Origin: Ectocarpus siliculosus
Lineage: Eukaryota; Sar; Phaeophyceae; Ectocarpales; Ectocarpaceae
Length of the DNA: 31,036 nt
Direction of reading: 5' to 3'
Assembly: GCA_000310025.1 (NCBI GenBank)
Contig: FN648849.1
Location: 1-31,036 of the forward strand
A program made the position numbers and the translations under genes. The stretch's first letter is position 1. Each line of letters opens with the position of its first letter. A model generated the notes under the pieces. The model saw only the letters and a list, made by a program, of their open reading frames with translations. It did not search any database and had not been told where the DNA came from. Shown here one piece after another: positions 1 through 9,760 of the stretch.

Positions 1-29
1 AAAAAAGTCATTGTATCAAATTGTGGCAT
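1..29 (-). CDS. atp8: ATP synthase F0 subunit 8, 5' fragment at window edge
   Basis: Reading the minus strand from 29 to 1 gives ATG and then the residues MPQFDTMTF. This is the classic opening of mitochondrial ATP8 (M-P-Q-L/F-D). Only nine complete codons and part of a tenth lie inside the window. ATP8 is a small single-span membrane subunit of the complex V peripheral stalk. It lies downstream of rps14 on the same strand, separated by 133 nt of noncoding sequence. The call rests on the start motif and context only; the rest of the gene is outside the window. Confidence 0.72.
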
Positions 30-162
30 ATAATTTTTAAAGAGTAAATTACTTATACTATAATATAACCCCAACTCAACCCCCATATACCCCCTTCCTT
101 AATATTAAAGGTTTGTTTACTTCAAGAAGCTAACTTTTTGTACATTTATTTTAATATACTGC
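30..162. other. rps14-atp8 intergenic spacer with G-rich minus strand
   Basis: This 133-nt AT-rich spacer has no ORF or tRNA that I can see. On the plus strand it holds three C-runs of four or five (69-72, 80-84, 90-94) plus a CC at 97-98. The transcribed minus strand is therefore locally G-rich just upstream of atp8. It may be a processing, promoter or structural element; no function is shown. Confidence 0.5.
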
Positions 163-453
163 TTACCAACAAGATTTACGGAAACCTTGAAAATCTCCTT
201 TTGATACCAAACGACGAAACTTTAACCTAGATATTTTTAAAAAACTTATAACAGCTCGAGATCTACCAGTTTTTATACAGTGATTATGAACTCTACTTAA
301 ACTACTTTGTCTTGGGAGCTTAGATTTTTCTAATTGAGCCCACCAGCGTAATGATACTTCTAAGTTTTGATTAGTTGCTACAGCTTGGAGAGTTTTTCGT
401 TTAGATTCGTATAAAGCAAAAGATTGACGACGCTTGTAATCTAAATTTCTCAT
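163..453 (-). CDS. rps14: Small ribosomal subunit protein uS14m
   Basis: The gene encodes 96 residues, the normal length for mitochondrial S14. The C-terminal half has the S14 signature: an R-S-R-A-V block followed by F-K-I-S-R-L-K-F-R-R-L and the terminal G-x-F-Q-G-F-R-K-S-C-W. S14 sits in the head of the small subunit and helps to assemble it. The start chosen is the ATG at 453-451, which overlaps the nad3 stop in an ATGA arrangement. An upstream in-frame TTG at 459 would add only two residues and is less likely. Translation is probably coupled to nad3. Confidence 0.95.
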   Translation of the reverse strand: MRNLDYKRRQSFALYESKRKTLQAVATNQNLEVSLRWWAQLEKSKLPRQSSLSRVHNHCIKTGRSRAVISFLKISRLKFRRLVSKGDFQGFRKSCW

Positions 454-812
454 TCCCAATCTAAACTACCAATTTGCCAAGCATAAATAAAACCAACGAC
501 TAATTCAAAAAGAAAGTCTAGCATAGACCAATAACCTATTGAAGGTAACTGACTTAAAGAAACTGACCAGGGGAAAAGAAAAATAGTTTCTATATCAAAA
601 AGAAGAAAAAGGATTGCTACAAGATAAAAACGAACATCAAAAGCATTACGAGCATCTTCATAAGGATCAAAACCGCACTCATAAGAAGATAATTTTTCAG
701 TATCCGCATCTGAAACAGCTAAAATAAACGAGGCGCCAAAAATAACGCCGGCTAAAGCAAGGCTAAACCCTAAAAAAATTAATACAGGATAATATTCTTT
801 TAAGAAAAACAT
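450..812 (-). CDS. nad3: NADH dehydrogenase subunit 3 (complex I)
   Basis: The 120-residue protein is standard for ND3 (NuoA). It has a hydrophobic N-terminal helix, the loop E-K-L-S-S-Y-E-C-G-F-D-P containing the conserved cysteine of the active/deactive switch, then F-L-L-F-D-I-E-T-I-F-L-F-P-W and a C-terminal helix. It is a membrane-arm subunit next to the quinone site. The gene ends with TGA, which shows TGA is a real stop here, and that stop overlaps the rps14 start by 4 nt. nad11 ends 7 nt upstream of the nad3 start, which suggests a common transcript. Confidence 0.97.
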   Translation of the reverse strand: MFFLKEYYPVLIFLGFSLALAGVIFGASFILAVSDADTEKLSSYECGFDPYEDARNAFDVRFYLVAILFLLFDIETIFLFPWSVSLSQLPSIGYWSMLDFLFELVVGFIYAWQIGSLDWE

Positions 813-819
813 AGTGATT

Positions 820-1443
820 TTAATTTATATTTAATTTTATCCAACAAACTGGACACAATTCTATAACTCCACCTGAAGTTTCAGTTTTTAATACACTTTC
901 TTTAAACATTCCAATCTCAGAATGACCTCCTCTATTAGAAGTACCTATCAAATCTTTACCCCCAATTTGGTGCGTATATCGTACACATCTCGTACAAAGA
1001 ATACATCGTCGCAAAACTGTTTTTATTAGGCTACCCCAAAAGGTATCACCTAAAGAATTTTTAAAAAAAAGAAATCTCCCTCTATCAGACCCATAATTAA
1101 AACTTTGCTCTTGCAACTCACATTCCCCTCCTTGATCACATACAGGACAATCTAAAGGATGATGCAAAAGTAATAATTCCATAACGGACTCTTGAGCTTT
1201 ACGAACAAGGGCTGTGTTTGTAAAAATTCTTAGATTAGGTAAAAAGGGTAAAGCACACGAGGCTTGAGGCTTTGGTGATTTACTAACCTCAACAAGACAC
1301 ATACGACAGTTACCCGCAACAAAAAGTTTATCATGATAACAAAACCTAGGAACCTGCGCCCCCGCAGCCTGACAAGCTTGTATAACAGTGGAACCTTTTC
1401 TTACCCAAACAATAAGATCATTTATAGATATAGTAAGCAGAAT
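820..1443 (-). CDS. nad11: NADH dehydrogenase subunit 11, Fe-S domain only
   Basis: This is the N-terminal Fe-S region of the 75-kDa subunit (NuoG), which relays electrons in the complex I peripheral arm. Visible Fe-S ligands include Q-A-C-Q near the start, F-C-Y-H, G-N-C-R-M-C, H-H-P-L-D-C-P-V-C-D-Q-G-G-E-C and R-C-I-L-C-T-R-C-V-R. The reading frame stays open above the first ATG (1302) and the upstream codons encode the essential ferredoxin-like segment (I-V-W-V-R-K-G-S-T-V-I-Q-A-C). The true start must therefore be a non-ATG codon near 1443-1429; I chose ATT at 1443, giving 207 residues. The protein stops just after C-P-V-C, so the large molybdopterin-like domain is absent. In brown algae that domain is thought to be nuclear-encoded. 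Confidence 0.9.
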   Translation of the reverse strand: MLLTISINDLIVWVRKGSTVIQACQAAGAQVPRFCYHDKLFVAGNCRMCLVEVSKSPKPQASCALPFLPNLRIFTNTALVRKAQESVMELLLLHHPLDCPVCDQGGECELQEQSFNYGSDRGRFLFFKNSLGDTFWGSLIKTVLRRCILCTRCVRYTHQIGGKDLIGTSNRGGHSEIGMFKESVLKTETSGGVIELCPVCWIKLNIN

Positions 1444-2360
1444 TAAGATAATACATCTAAATTACCCTCCCTTAAGTCTCTAGAAATTTTCTTTTCTTTT
1501 ATTGAAAAAACAGCATTTTTAGATTCTCGACCTAATTGACGGTATAAAGATTCAGGGCAATTTTTTTGTAATGTTAAACTAATAGCCCCTACCATAGCTA
1601 TTAAAAGAATAACACCAGCTATAATTAATAATATAGCATAAGTTGAATAAAGTAGATAACTTGGATCATTTAAAGCGCAAGACGAATCAAATTCAATGAA
1701 CCACATTTTATTAGAAACATAAGAAGAGTCCACGCTTTCTTTATGAAACAATAAACGAAAAAATTCTGTAAGGCCCTCAGAATCACATAAATTAAACCAA
1801 TAATCTACTTTTTCGTCAACAGATTCAATAAATGTTTTTTGGGCTTTTTTATTTGAAGCATTGAACTCACTTATATCTTTTATTTTATTTAAATGACCCT
1901 CCGCTATTTCATTATTTACCATAGATTGAAAATTTTCTTTAATATATTCTTCATACTTTACTATATTAAAAAGAACCAATGACCCTATATAAGTCGTTGC
2001 AAATAACTTTATTAGATTTTGCAACTCTTCACTCCATCCTACTGCGATTAAAAAAAAAAGAAAGGTTAAACCTATGGCATACACTAATCGTTTTTTTTTT
2101 GCTGACCAAGGATTTTCAATAGCTTTAACATCTAGCATCATAACTACAAACAATACCAGCACAGCAATAGCACCAGCATAAACCAAAAGAAAAAGTAAAG
2201 CAATAAATTCAAGACCTAATAAAAAAGCAATCCCTGAACCTAGAAAAAAAAGTAATACAAGATAAAGTCCACTATATACCGGATTTTGTGTACTTGTAAC
2301 TTTAACCCCTAAAATGGCTCCAAGGCATGAAATAATAATAAAAATTATAGGATCGACCAT
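1443..2360 (-). CDS. nad6: NADH dehydrogenase subunit 6 with in-frame insertion
   Basis: ND6 (NuoJ) is a proton-channel membrane subunit of complex I. Residues 1-110 match the family, including the [21 protein letters not shown]-type helix. The C-terminal core S-Y-L-L-Y-S-T-Y-A followed by [10 protein letters not shown] is also intact near residues 234-260. Between them, about residues 112-228, lies a hydrophilic, charged segment with no counterpart in ordinary ND6. It makes the protein 305 residues instead of roughly 200. Its frame is open throughout with no stop or intron signature. The start overlaps the nad5 end by 16 nt. Confidence 0.92.
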   Translation of the reverse strand: MVDPIIFIIISCLGAILGVKVTSTQNPVYSGLYLVLLFFLGSGIAFLLGLEFIALLFLLVYAGAIAVLVLFVVMMLDVKAIENPWSAKKKRLVYAIGLTFLFFLIAVGWSEELQNLIKLFATTYIGSLVLFNIVKYEEYIKENFQSMVNNEIAEGHLNKIKDISEFNASNKKAQKTFIESVDEKVDYWFNLCDSEGLTEFFRLLFHKESVDSSYVSNKMWFIEFDSSCALNDPSYLLYSTYAILLIIAGVILLIAMVGAISLTLQKNCPESLYRQLGRESKNAVFSIKEKKISRDLREGNLDVLS

Positions 2361-4330
2361 AAAGCTATAAAAGTAAATAATACCTGTATTGGTAAGAATT
2401 TAAAACCAAAAATAAACCACACACCAAATAAAAGATTACTCCACCCTAGTATTACTAAATAATGGTATAAATAACCTGAATGCCATAAACGGGATTTATT
2501 TACTTGATCTAATAATACATTTGAAAAACCAAAAGGCCCTAGACTTTCAATAAGACCACGATCTATTGATTTATAAGTAAAATGATAACCAAGGTCTAAA
2601 GTATTTTGAGTAATAAAATCATTATATATTTTATCGAATAACCATTTACGGTTAAGAAAAGTATATAATTTACGACCTAATATAGAAGTTTTAAGAAGAA
2701 ATAAGTTACGGCTATAATTTCTATATAGAATAAATGAGGAGAAACCTCCTAAAATACTAAGGCAAAGAGGTAATATCTTTATACCTGTAGACATAAATTC
2801 AGCGTCTATTATACTAATATTACTAGGTAAGAAAAATAAAGCATTTCCCCAAAAATCAGTACCTAAACCAATGAAAAGATCTCTACTAAAGTACCCTATA
2901 AACATACTAGGTACCGCTAAGATACCTAGTACTATGCCCATAGGCCAACTACCTTCGGACGCAGAAAGTAAAAAAGTTCTACTACCATTAGGTTCAGATA
3001 AAAAACATAAAGCTAATAGTCTAATAGAGTAAAATGCAGTACAAAATGCTGCAAAACTTCCTAACCAATAAGCGAAATGTGACGCACTAGAATAGGTAGC
3101 ATAACCTACTTCAAGAATTACATCTTTTGAATAAAATCCTGTAAGAAAAGGCATACCCATAAGAGCTAAAGAACCAATAACCATCATAGCGTATGTAAAA
3201 GGCAATAGTCGACGTAATCCGCCCATTTTTCTCATATCTTGCTCGTCACCAACAGCGTGTATAACAGAGCCAGCCCCAAGAAAAAGAAGAGCTTTAAAAA
3301 AAGCATGATTTGCTAAATGGAATACAGCTACTGAGTAATTTGATAAACCACAAGCAAATATCATATAGCCTAATTGACTACAAGTAGAATAAGCGATAAC
3401 TCGTTTTAAATCGTTCTGAACTAAAGCAGTTGTTGCTGCAAAAAAAGCAGTCATACCACCTATGATGCTTATAATAAAAAGTGCATCAGGGCAGTACTCT
3501 AAAAGTGGAGAACAACGAGCTAAAAGGAATACACCAGCAGTAACCATAGTAGCCGCATGAATAAGAGCAGAAACGGGTGTCGGACCTTCCATTGCATCAG
3601 GCAGCCAAGTATGTAATCCTAGCTGCGCAGATTTTCCTACAGCCCCTACAAATAGAAGAATACCTATTAAATTTAAAGCATTAAATTCAAAATTAAAGAA
3701 TAATAATGTAAAATTAGATAATTGCGGAGCTAAAGAAAAAACTGTAGCATAATCTACAGCCCCAAAACATATAAAGACTCCAAAAATACCAAGAGCTAAA
3801 CCAAAATCTCCAACTCTATTAACCAACATAGCCTTAATAGCCGCTTTATTAGCTTGAATTCTAGTAAACCAAAAATTTATTAATAAATAAGAACAAAGAC
3901 CAACTCCTTCCCACCCAACAAACATTTGAACAAAATTGTCCGCGGTTACTAGAATTAGCATAAAAAACGTAAATAATGACAAGTAACTCATAAAACGTGG
4001 TAAATGAGGATCGCCCCCCATATACTCCGTAGAATATAAATGTACAAGCGTAGATATAAAAGTAACAACAATAAGCATAACGACAGTTAAACTATCAAAG
4101 CAAAAAGCCCAATCAACATGGAAAGAATCAGATTCTAGCCAAGGCATTAAATACAAGTACGTAGAACTTCCCCCTAAGCCTACCTCATAAAAAGCGAGGC
4201 CACTTAAAAAAAAGCTAAGACCAACACAAGATATTGTTATTAAACCAGAACCACGCCCACCAAGAAAACGTCCAAAAAATCCTGCGACAAGAGAGCCAAG
4301 AAGGGGTAAAAAAACTATGTTCAAATACAT
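2345..4330 (-). CDS. nad5: NADH dehydrogenase subunit 5 (complex I)
   Basis: The 661-residue antiporter-like subunit (NuoL) pumps protons at the distal end of the complex I membrane arm. Clear family blocks are [56 protein letters not shown] and [12 protein letters not shown]. Length is normal for stramenopile ND5. The ATG at 4330 directly follows the aberrant tRNA-like element, and the 3' end overlaps nad6, so nad5 and nad6 are likely co-transcribed. Confidence 0.98.
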   Translation of the reverse strand: MYLNIVFLPLLGSLVAGFFGRFLGGRGSGLITISCVGLSFFLSGLAFYEVGLGGSSTYLYLMPWLESDSFHVDWAFCFDSLTVVMLIVVTFISTLVHLYSTEYMGGDPHLPRFMSYLSLFTFFMLILVTADNFVQMFVGWEGVGLCSYLLINFWFTRIQANKAAIKAMLVNRVGDFGLALGIFGVFICFGAVDYATVFSLAPQLSNFTLLFFNFEFNALNLIGILLFVGAVGKSAQLGLHTWLPDAMEGPTPVSALIHAATMVTAGVFLLARCSPLLEYCPDALFIISIIGGMTAFFAATTALVQNDLKRVIAYSTCSQLGYMIFACGLSNYSVAVFHLANHAFFKALLFLGAGSVIHAVGDEQDMRKMGGLRRLLPFTYAMMVIGSLALMGMPFLTGFYSKDVILEVGYATYSSASHFAYWLGSFAAFCTAFYSIRLLALCFLSEPNGSRTFLLSASEGSWPMGIVLGILAVPSMFIGYFSRDLFIGLGTDFWGNALFFLPSNISIIDAEFMSTGIKILPLCLSILGGFSSFILYRNYSRNLFLLKTSILGRKLYTFLNRKWLFDKIYNDFITQNTLDLGYHFTYKSIDRGLIESLGPFGFSNVLLDQVNKSRLWHSGYLYHYLVILGWSNLLFGVWFIFGFKFLPIQVLFTFIALWSIL

Positions 4331-4332
4331 CT

Positions 4333-4420
4333 TAGTTCCTTACGGGATTTGAACCCGTACCTTTGCCCTTAAAGGCAATATCATTCTAGGTATTAAACCA
4401 TACGTTAGACTAAAAGAACT
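4333..4420 (-). tRNA. Aberrant tRNA-like element (tRNA-Glu-like, UAA in loop)
   Basis: The minus strand folds an acceptor stem AGTTCTT/AGGAACT, a good T arm (ACGGG, TTCAAAT, CCCGT) and a TTGCC/GGCAA anticodon-like stem. That stem closes a loop of only six bases, TTTAAG. The D region carries about 15 extra bases forming a small GGT/ACC hairpin. The sequence resembles trnE at 11533-11604 in the D, anticodon-stem and T-arm segments. A normal class II tRNA-Leu(UAA) exists elsewhere (27972-28057). This is either a diverged tRNA of unknown identity or a tRNA-Glu-derived pseudogene kept as an RNA-processing punctuation mark between nad4 and nad5. Confidence 0.55.
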
Positions 4421-4436
4421 TTTTGCTAAAATTAAC

Positions 4437-5885
4437 CTACATCCATAAATTAGCCCAAACTAAATTTGAAACCGCAGCATGCATTGCAGAAAAAAAAACA
4501 TTTGGATAAATCCCCATAAAAAGAGTACCTATAACTAAAGGTAAAAATAATATAAACTCACGCAAACTTAAATCGAAGCCAACAAGCTTAACATTACCGT
4601 AAGCTATACGATTAAATAGCCATAAAGAATAACCCCCCCCTAAAATCATAGAAGTAGCAGCAAAAAAACAAGCAGTAGTATTTGCCTCAAAGGCTGAAAC
4701 TAATAAAAGAAATTCCCCGATAAAACTAGAAGTACCTGGTAAACCAAGATTAGCCATAGTAAAGAAAAGAAAAATAATTATAAAAATTGGCATAGTATGG
4801 GTCAAACCTCCGTAATATTTAACAACTCTACTATGCCAACGATCATAAAGTACCCCTATTATTAAGAAAAGAGCCGAAGACACAAAACCATGACTTAAAC
4901 TTTGTAATATAGCAGCTTCTACTCCAATCACTGTTCCTGTAAATAATCCAATCATTACTAAATTCATATGCGCAACTGATGTATATGCAATTAATCTTTT
5001 TAGATCCGTTTGACGTATAGCAGTAAGTGAAGTATAAACTACACCTAATAAACTTAGACTAAAAACAAAAGGCGTGAAATATACAGAAGCTTCAGGGAAA
5101 AGCCCTAAAGAAAAGCGTAAAAATCCATAAGAACCTAACTTTAAGAGTATCCCCGCCAAAATAACTGAACCAGCCGTAGGTGCCTCAACATGAGCCTCGG
5201 GCAACCAAATATGTACGGGTAACATAGGAACTTTAGCAGCGAATGAAGCAAAAAAAGCTAACCAAAGCCATTTTTGATCATAATTTGAAAAACTAACTGT
5301 CGCTAAAGATTCATAATTAGTGCTACCTGCAAAAAGATATATATATATTACACCAATTAACATAAATAATGATCCAAAAAGAGTATAAAGAAAAAACATG
5401 TAAGCTGCACGTATTTTTCTTTGACGTGAACCATAAATACCAATAACTAAAAACATTGGTATTAAAACGGCTTCAAAAAAGATATAAAAAAATAATAAAT
5501 CTAAATTAGTAAAGACTAAAAGTAATACTAACTCCATGCTTAAAAAACTAATTAAATAAGTTTTAATATCCCCTTTATCAAAAGACCATGAAGCTAGAAG
5601 ACATAAAGGGAAAATTAAAGTTGTAAGTATAACAAAAAAAAGAGAAATTCCATCAATACCTAAAACTAAATTGATATTTGCAACGGGTAACCACAACCAA
5701 TTAACAACGTATTGAAATTTAGGTGTAGATTGATCAAAACCTAGCCAGAGTAGAAGAGAAAATACAAATACTACTGAAGTTATAAAAAGAGCGTATTGCC
5801 TCATTAATAACTTTTTATCCGAAGGAATAGCAATTAAGCCAGCAATACCTAAAGAAAGAAATATAAAGAGAAGAGTTAAGAGCAT
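4437..5885 (-). CDS. nad4: NADH dehydrogenase subunit 4 (complex I)
   Basis: The 482-residue antiporter-like subunit (NuoM) pumps protons in the complex I membrane arm. Diagnostic blocks include [60 protein letters not shown] and [14 protein letters not shown]. The ATG start at 5885 overlaps the last 10 nt of cox2, and the 3' end lies 16 nt before the tRNA-like element. The length is standard. Confidence 0.98.
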   Translation of the reverse strand: MLLTLLFIFLSLGIAGLIAIPSDKKLLMRQYALFITSVVFVFSLLLWLGFDQSTPKFQYVVNWLWLPVANINLVLGIDGISLFFVILTTLIFPLCLLASWSFDKGDIKTYLISFLSMELVLLLVFTNLDLLFFYIFFEAVLIPMFLVIGIYGSRQRKIRAAYMFFLYTLFGSLFMLIGVIYIYLFAGSTNYESLATVSFSNYDQKWLWLAFFASFAAKVPMLPVHIWLPEAHVEAPTAGSVILAGILLKLGSYGFLRFSLGLFPEASVYFTPFVFSLSLLGVVYTSLTAIRQTDLKRLIAYTSVAHMNLVMIGLFTGTVIGVEAAILQSLSHGFVSSALFLIIGVLYDRWHSRVVKYYGGLTHTMPIFIIIFLFFTMANLGLPGTSSFIGEFLLLVSAFEANTTACFFAATSMILGGGYSLWLFNRIAYGNVKLVGFDLSLREFILFLPLVIGTLFMGIYPNVFFSAMHAAVSNLVWANLWM

Positions 5886-8800
5886 AATCTTTTACCAACC
5901 CAAGTTAAGTATTCATCTTGACTAACCGCTTGAACTACGATGGGCATAAAACCGTGATTAACTCCGCAAAGTTCGCTACATTGGCCATAGAAAACACCTT
6001 CCCGCTTAACAAACATAAATACTTGATTTAAACGACCAGGACAAGCATCTACTTTAACGCCTAAGCTTGGTACAGCCCACGAATGAAGAACATCCGCAGA
6101 AGTAATAAGCATACGTATATGTGTATTAGTTGGGACAAATAAACGATTATCTACTTCGAGTAGACGGAAAACTTTACCTGCTTTACCCGTACCTAAAGCC
6201 TCTGGAATTACTAAATCTTCATCAGCTATAAGATATGAATCAAAATTAATACGCTGTATTTCTTCATCTTCTTCAGTATGAATATTAGATAAATCTTCTT
6301 TAATAGAATTTATCTCCTCTTTAATCTTTGCATTTTTTTCAATTTCTTCAACAACCATAGAGCTAAAAGATTTATCTAAAAGAGTTAATAAAGTATTCGC
6401 TTCAGTTTGATCAACAGTTTTTAATAAATCTGCAAAAGTCTGTAACATTTCTTTTTGTAATCCTTCTTGATTATAAGAAATTTCTCTATCTTGAGATTTA
6501 AATAAAATATCTTTTATTTCCGCACTAGATTTTGACCCTTTTTTATCATCAGGATTTCCAGCTTCACTATTACCTTCTATATTAGAGTTATCTATTCCAG
6601 AATTGTCATCTCTAAGGTGAGAAAACTGAACATTAAAAGGTTTAACTTCATTTGATAAAGGAATATCTAGAGTTTTAGATACTCGAGCAGAAAGCCATTT
6701 AATATTAGCTAATTCTGATTTAGCGAGCAATACTTCTTTGTAAGACCTTGATTGAAGAAGGCCAGGATTTAATTTAATATCTAGAGGTGATAATTCTAAT
6801 CTTGTTAGATTAAGTTGCTCTATACGACTTGCTAGACTTAATAAAGTATTTTTATGAAGCTCCCTTAAAGTTCCTAAATAAGGATTATCATAATCTTTAG
6901 ACAAATCAAGAGTCACTTTTTCAAGTATCACTTTTGACTTATTTAATATATCGTAAGCTTTAGCGTAATCATCTTCTGCACCATCTAATTGTTCTTTTGT
7001 ACTAACTAAGCAGCTTTGAGCATAGTCTTTAATTAACTTATTGGAATCTATATCATTTAAACTGTTCTCAAGAACTGAACCTAAATAACAAGTTTTACTA
7101 TTTATCATTGCGTCAGATAAACCTTTCTCCGCTCTATCTAGAATTAACTTAAAAGTTTTTGAATTGTTTAATTCAAAATCAGATAAAGCTTTAGTATAAA
7201 TTACTTTTGCGACACTTAACTTAATACCAGCGACATCTTTTTCGATGTTGCTTAAAGTCTCTAAATCAGAGTGATCTTGCTTTAATAAATTAATTAAAGC
7301 TTTACCCTTATTTAATTCAGATGCAAGCAAATCACCTCCGATTTGACTTAATTGATTTTCTGCAGCATAAAAAGATTTCTTAGCAAACTCTAATTGTGCA
7401 CTATCTGTTTTTAATTGAGCTTTTACAAAGGCTAAATCTTCATTATGAATTTCCCAAAGATAATTTGGGTAATACTCAGTAGGCTTTCCTTCAACTGGGG
7501 TTTGTTTTTCTAGTAAACCAGTATCCTCGAAAACTTTTTCAGTTTTTTCTAAATTAGTATTTACTATCTTAAGTCTATCTTCAGCTGCGGATAAATCTAA
7601 TTTAGTGCTGCGTACTTTTAAAACAGCTTTATCAAAGTCTTCTTTAAGATTTTCAAACTTTTTTTGAGCTAACTCTAAATTAGCTTGAAAATTTACCGGT
7701 TCCTCTTTTAATTTAGTACCTGTCAAATTTACTTGAGCATTCTTAAAAACATTTTCAGCACCTTCTAACCTAGCTTGAGTTCTATCCATGATACTTTTAG
7801 CTTTGTTAAAGGATGCTTGCGCCTTTTCTAATCTTAAATCAGCTCTATCTGAGATATCTTGAAAGGTTTTTAGTTCATCTTCTGAATTTGCTAAAATAAT
7901 TTTACCTCTCATAAATTCTTCTACTGCTGGTATAACTTCTCCCTCCATTGCCATAAACTGAGCCTTTGCATTATCTGCTATTGCATTAGATCTATTACGC
8001 TCTTCAAAACTAAGGTCTCTTTGCGCTTTCCCTAAAAGGTAATTAGCTCCATTTAACTTCTCACCTGCCTGTAAAAAAACAAGTCTTTCACCATCTGATA
8101 ATTTTTTAATGGCTAATCTTAAAAAGTCATTCCAAGAATAATAACCATTATTATTAATCCAAATACTTCTAATTAAAAGAGGATCAGCAATAGCTAATGA
8201 AGCGTCTGCTTGTAAATACTCTGCTGTCAACTTATTAACGTTCGCTGCCGCTAATTCAATTTTAGACCAGTGTGAATAAAGTTTAGCATTATTTAATTCA
8301 GACAAAGCATTATTAAATTCAAATCTAGCGAAATTTGAAGCTATAACTGCACTATCTAAAGCAAACTTGCTACTATAATTTTCTCTTTCCCATCTTGTCA
8401 ATCTTAACTGATGCTCAATTAACTGTGTATCAATTAATTTATCTTCAGATAACTCTGCGACGGGTATAGCTTTTTTAAATTTTCTTATGTCTTGTCTCAT
8501 ATTTTCTATAAGTTCAGAAAAAGGCGTATTATCACTCTCTGGATCTACGGCAGCATTAGTACAAATACGTTTAGAAACAAAAGCCTCTGAGGCTGCTATT
8601 CTTAAATTTACATCATCTTTTTCATATTTTTTTTCCGCTGAAACAAGCTCACACCACTCCCAATATGGGTTGGACTTATCAAAATCTATTAAATCTGAAA
8701 TAATTGAACCATCATCATTAGAATCATTGTCAGATCCTGGTTTTTTACCACTATCAGAACCTTGATTATCAGATAAGGCATCTAAGGATTTAATTAAATC

Positions 8801-9715
8801 CTTATTTGTTGTTCCTAATTCGACATTCTCAGTAATTCTTAAGGATTGCTTAAAAAGTTTTAAAATTTTAATTATTAATTCTTGTTGTTCCGGAATAAGC
8901 GAACCTTTTTCTAAAGTCTCCTTTGCTGATGCTAATATATTTACCATTTCATCAGAAGAATAACAAAATATACTAAGAGAATCTTTTCTAAACTCATTTT
9001 TTAAAAGAAGTGAATTAATAACCCTTAAACGTAAAGAAATCATTTCAATAACCTTGTCAGGAAGTTCATCTAAATTGTTGTTATCAAGATAGCTTAAAAG
9101 ATCTTTAACCAAAGTAACCTGAGTTTGCTTTTCTCCAGAACCCACCTCTATATGAGCAGATTCGATGATTCCTACCCAAAATTTTAAGATTTCTTGAATA
9201 TTTTCAATAGGGGGTAAATCATACTTACTTACTTCTGGAACCACATCAAAATCAGAACATTCATAAGACCAATACCATTGGTGACCTACTACTTTTATTG
9301 TAAGACTTGGATCAATAACTTCATCCATAGCATATAATAAATTGTACGAAGGTATACTTATAACCATTAAAATACCTGCAGGTATTATAGTCCAAACTAC
9401 TTCAAGTAATGTTGAATGTGTAAATCCTACAGGATTTGAATGAGCTGACTCATTAAATAAAGTTAAGGACTTGTACAATAGCCAACCAACAAGACAAGCT
9501 ATTAATATCATAAAAGCCATTAAAAAACCATTAAAAAAAATAATACCCTCCATTACAGGGGTTGCAGGGTCTTGAAAGCCTATTTGCCATGGATGTGAAG
9601 CATCCATATTTGCAATAATGCAAGCATGCCCTACAAAAAAGAAAATAATAAAGGATATCTTAGCAAAAAAAAGAAAAGGAATCATTTTAAAAATATTTTT
9701 AAGTGGAATATTCAT
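5876..9715 (-). CDS. cox2: Cytochrome c oxidase subunit 2 with giant in-frame insertion
   Basis: COX2 receives electrons from cytochrome c through its CuA centre. Residues 1-157 give the normal N-terminal part: a hydrophobic leader, two membrane spans and G-H-Q-W-Y-W-S-Y-E. Residues 1156-1279 give the normal CuA domain, with ligands H1211 (V-L-H-S-W), C1246, E1248, C1250, H1254 and M1257. Between them are about 1,000 extra residues, so the protein is 1,279 long instead of about 260. The insert is hydrophilic and looks mostly alpha-helical. It has Ala/Glu/Lys-rich stretches near 620-930 and Asp/Asn/Ser/Gly-rich linkers at about 317-338 and 1036-1064. The frame is open throughout. Large cox2 insertions are known from brown algae; their fate in the protein is unclear. 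Confidence 0.97.
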   Translation of the reverse strand: MNIPLKNIFKMIPFLFFAKISFIIFFFVGHACIIANMDASHPWQIGFQDPATPVMEGIIFFNGFLMAFMILIACLVGWLLYKSLTLFNESAHSNPVGFTHSTLLEVVWTIIPAGILMVISIPSYNLLYAMDEVIDPSLTIKVVGHQWYWSYECSDFDVVPEVSKYDLPPIENIQEILKFWVGIIESAHIEVGSGEKQTQVTLVKDLLSYLDNNNLDELPDKVIEMISLRLRVINSLLLKNEFRKDSLSIFCYSSDEMVNILASAKETLEKGSLIPEQQELIIKILKLFKQSLRITENVELGTTNKDLIKSLDALSDNQGSDSGKKPGSDNDSNDDGSIISDLIDFDKSNPYWEWCELVSAEKKYEKDDVNLRIAASEAFVSKRICTNAAVDPESDNTPFSELIENMRQDIRKFKKAIPVAELSEDKLIDTQLIEHQLRLTRWERENYSSKFALDSAVIASNFARFEFNNALSELNNAKLYSHWSKIELAAANVNKLTAEYLQADASLAIADPLLIRSIWINNNGYYSWNDFLRLAIKKLSDGERLVFLQAGEKLNGANYLLGKAQRDLSFEERNRSNAIADNAKAQFMAMEGEVIPAVEEFMRGKIILANSEDELKTFQDISDRADLRLEKAQASFNKAKSIMDRTQARLEGAENVFKNAQVNLTGTKLKEEPVNFQANLELAQKKFENLKEDFDKAVLKVRSTKLDLSAAEDRLKIVNTNLEKTEKVFEDTGLLEKQTPVEGKPTEYYPNYLWEIHNEDLAFVKAQLKTDSAQLEFAKKSFYAAENQLSQIGGDLLASELNKGKALINLLKQDHSDLETLSNIEKDVAGIKLSVAKVIYTKALSDFELNNSKTFKLILDRAEKGLSDAMINSKTCYLGSVLENSLNDIDSNKLIKDYAQSCLVSTKEQLDGAEDDYAKAYDILNKSKVILEKVTLDLSKDYDNPYLGTLRELHKNTLLSLASRIEQLNLTRLELSPLDIKLNPGLLQSRSYKEVLLAKSELANIKWLSARVSKTLDIPLSNEVKPFNVQFSHLRDDNSGIDNSNIEGNSEAGNPDDKKGSKSSAEIKDILFKSQDREISYNQEGLQKEMLQTFADLLKTVDQTEANTLLTLLDKSFSSMVVEEIEKNAKIKEEINSIKEDLSNIHTEEDEEIQRINFDSYLIADEDLVIPEALGTGKAGKVFRLLEVDNRLFVPTNTHIRMLITSADVLHSWAVPSLGVKVDACPGRLNQVFMFVKREGVFYGQCSELCGVNHGFMPIVVQAVSQDEYLTWVGKRLCS

Positions 9716-9760
9716 AATATATACTTAATTGGTAATTATTATATTACCCTAGAAAAAAAC

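Noticed and set aside
4333-4420. The tRNA-like element as the genome's tRNA-Leu(UAA)
   Set aside because: A proper class II tRNA-Leu(UAA) is at 27972-28057. This element has no long variable arm and has a six-base loop.
8487-8765. Plus-strand open frame of 92 codons inside the cox2 insertion
   Set aside because: It is antisense to the continuous cox2 frame, has no recognisable domain and no neighbouring gene context.
6251-9244. The cox2 insertion as an intron or intein
   Set aside because: The frame is open over about 1,000 codons. There are no group I or II signatures, no reverse transcriptase or homing endonuclease motifs, and no intein junction residues (Cys/Ser start, His-Asn end) at the borders.
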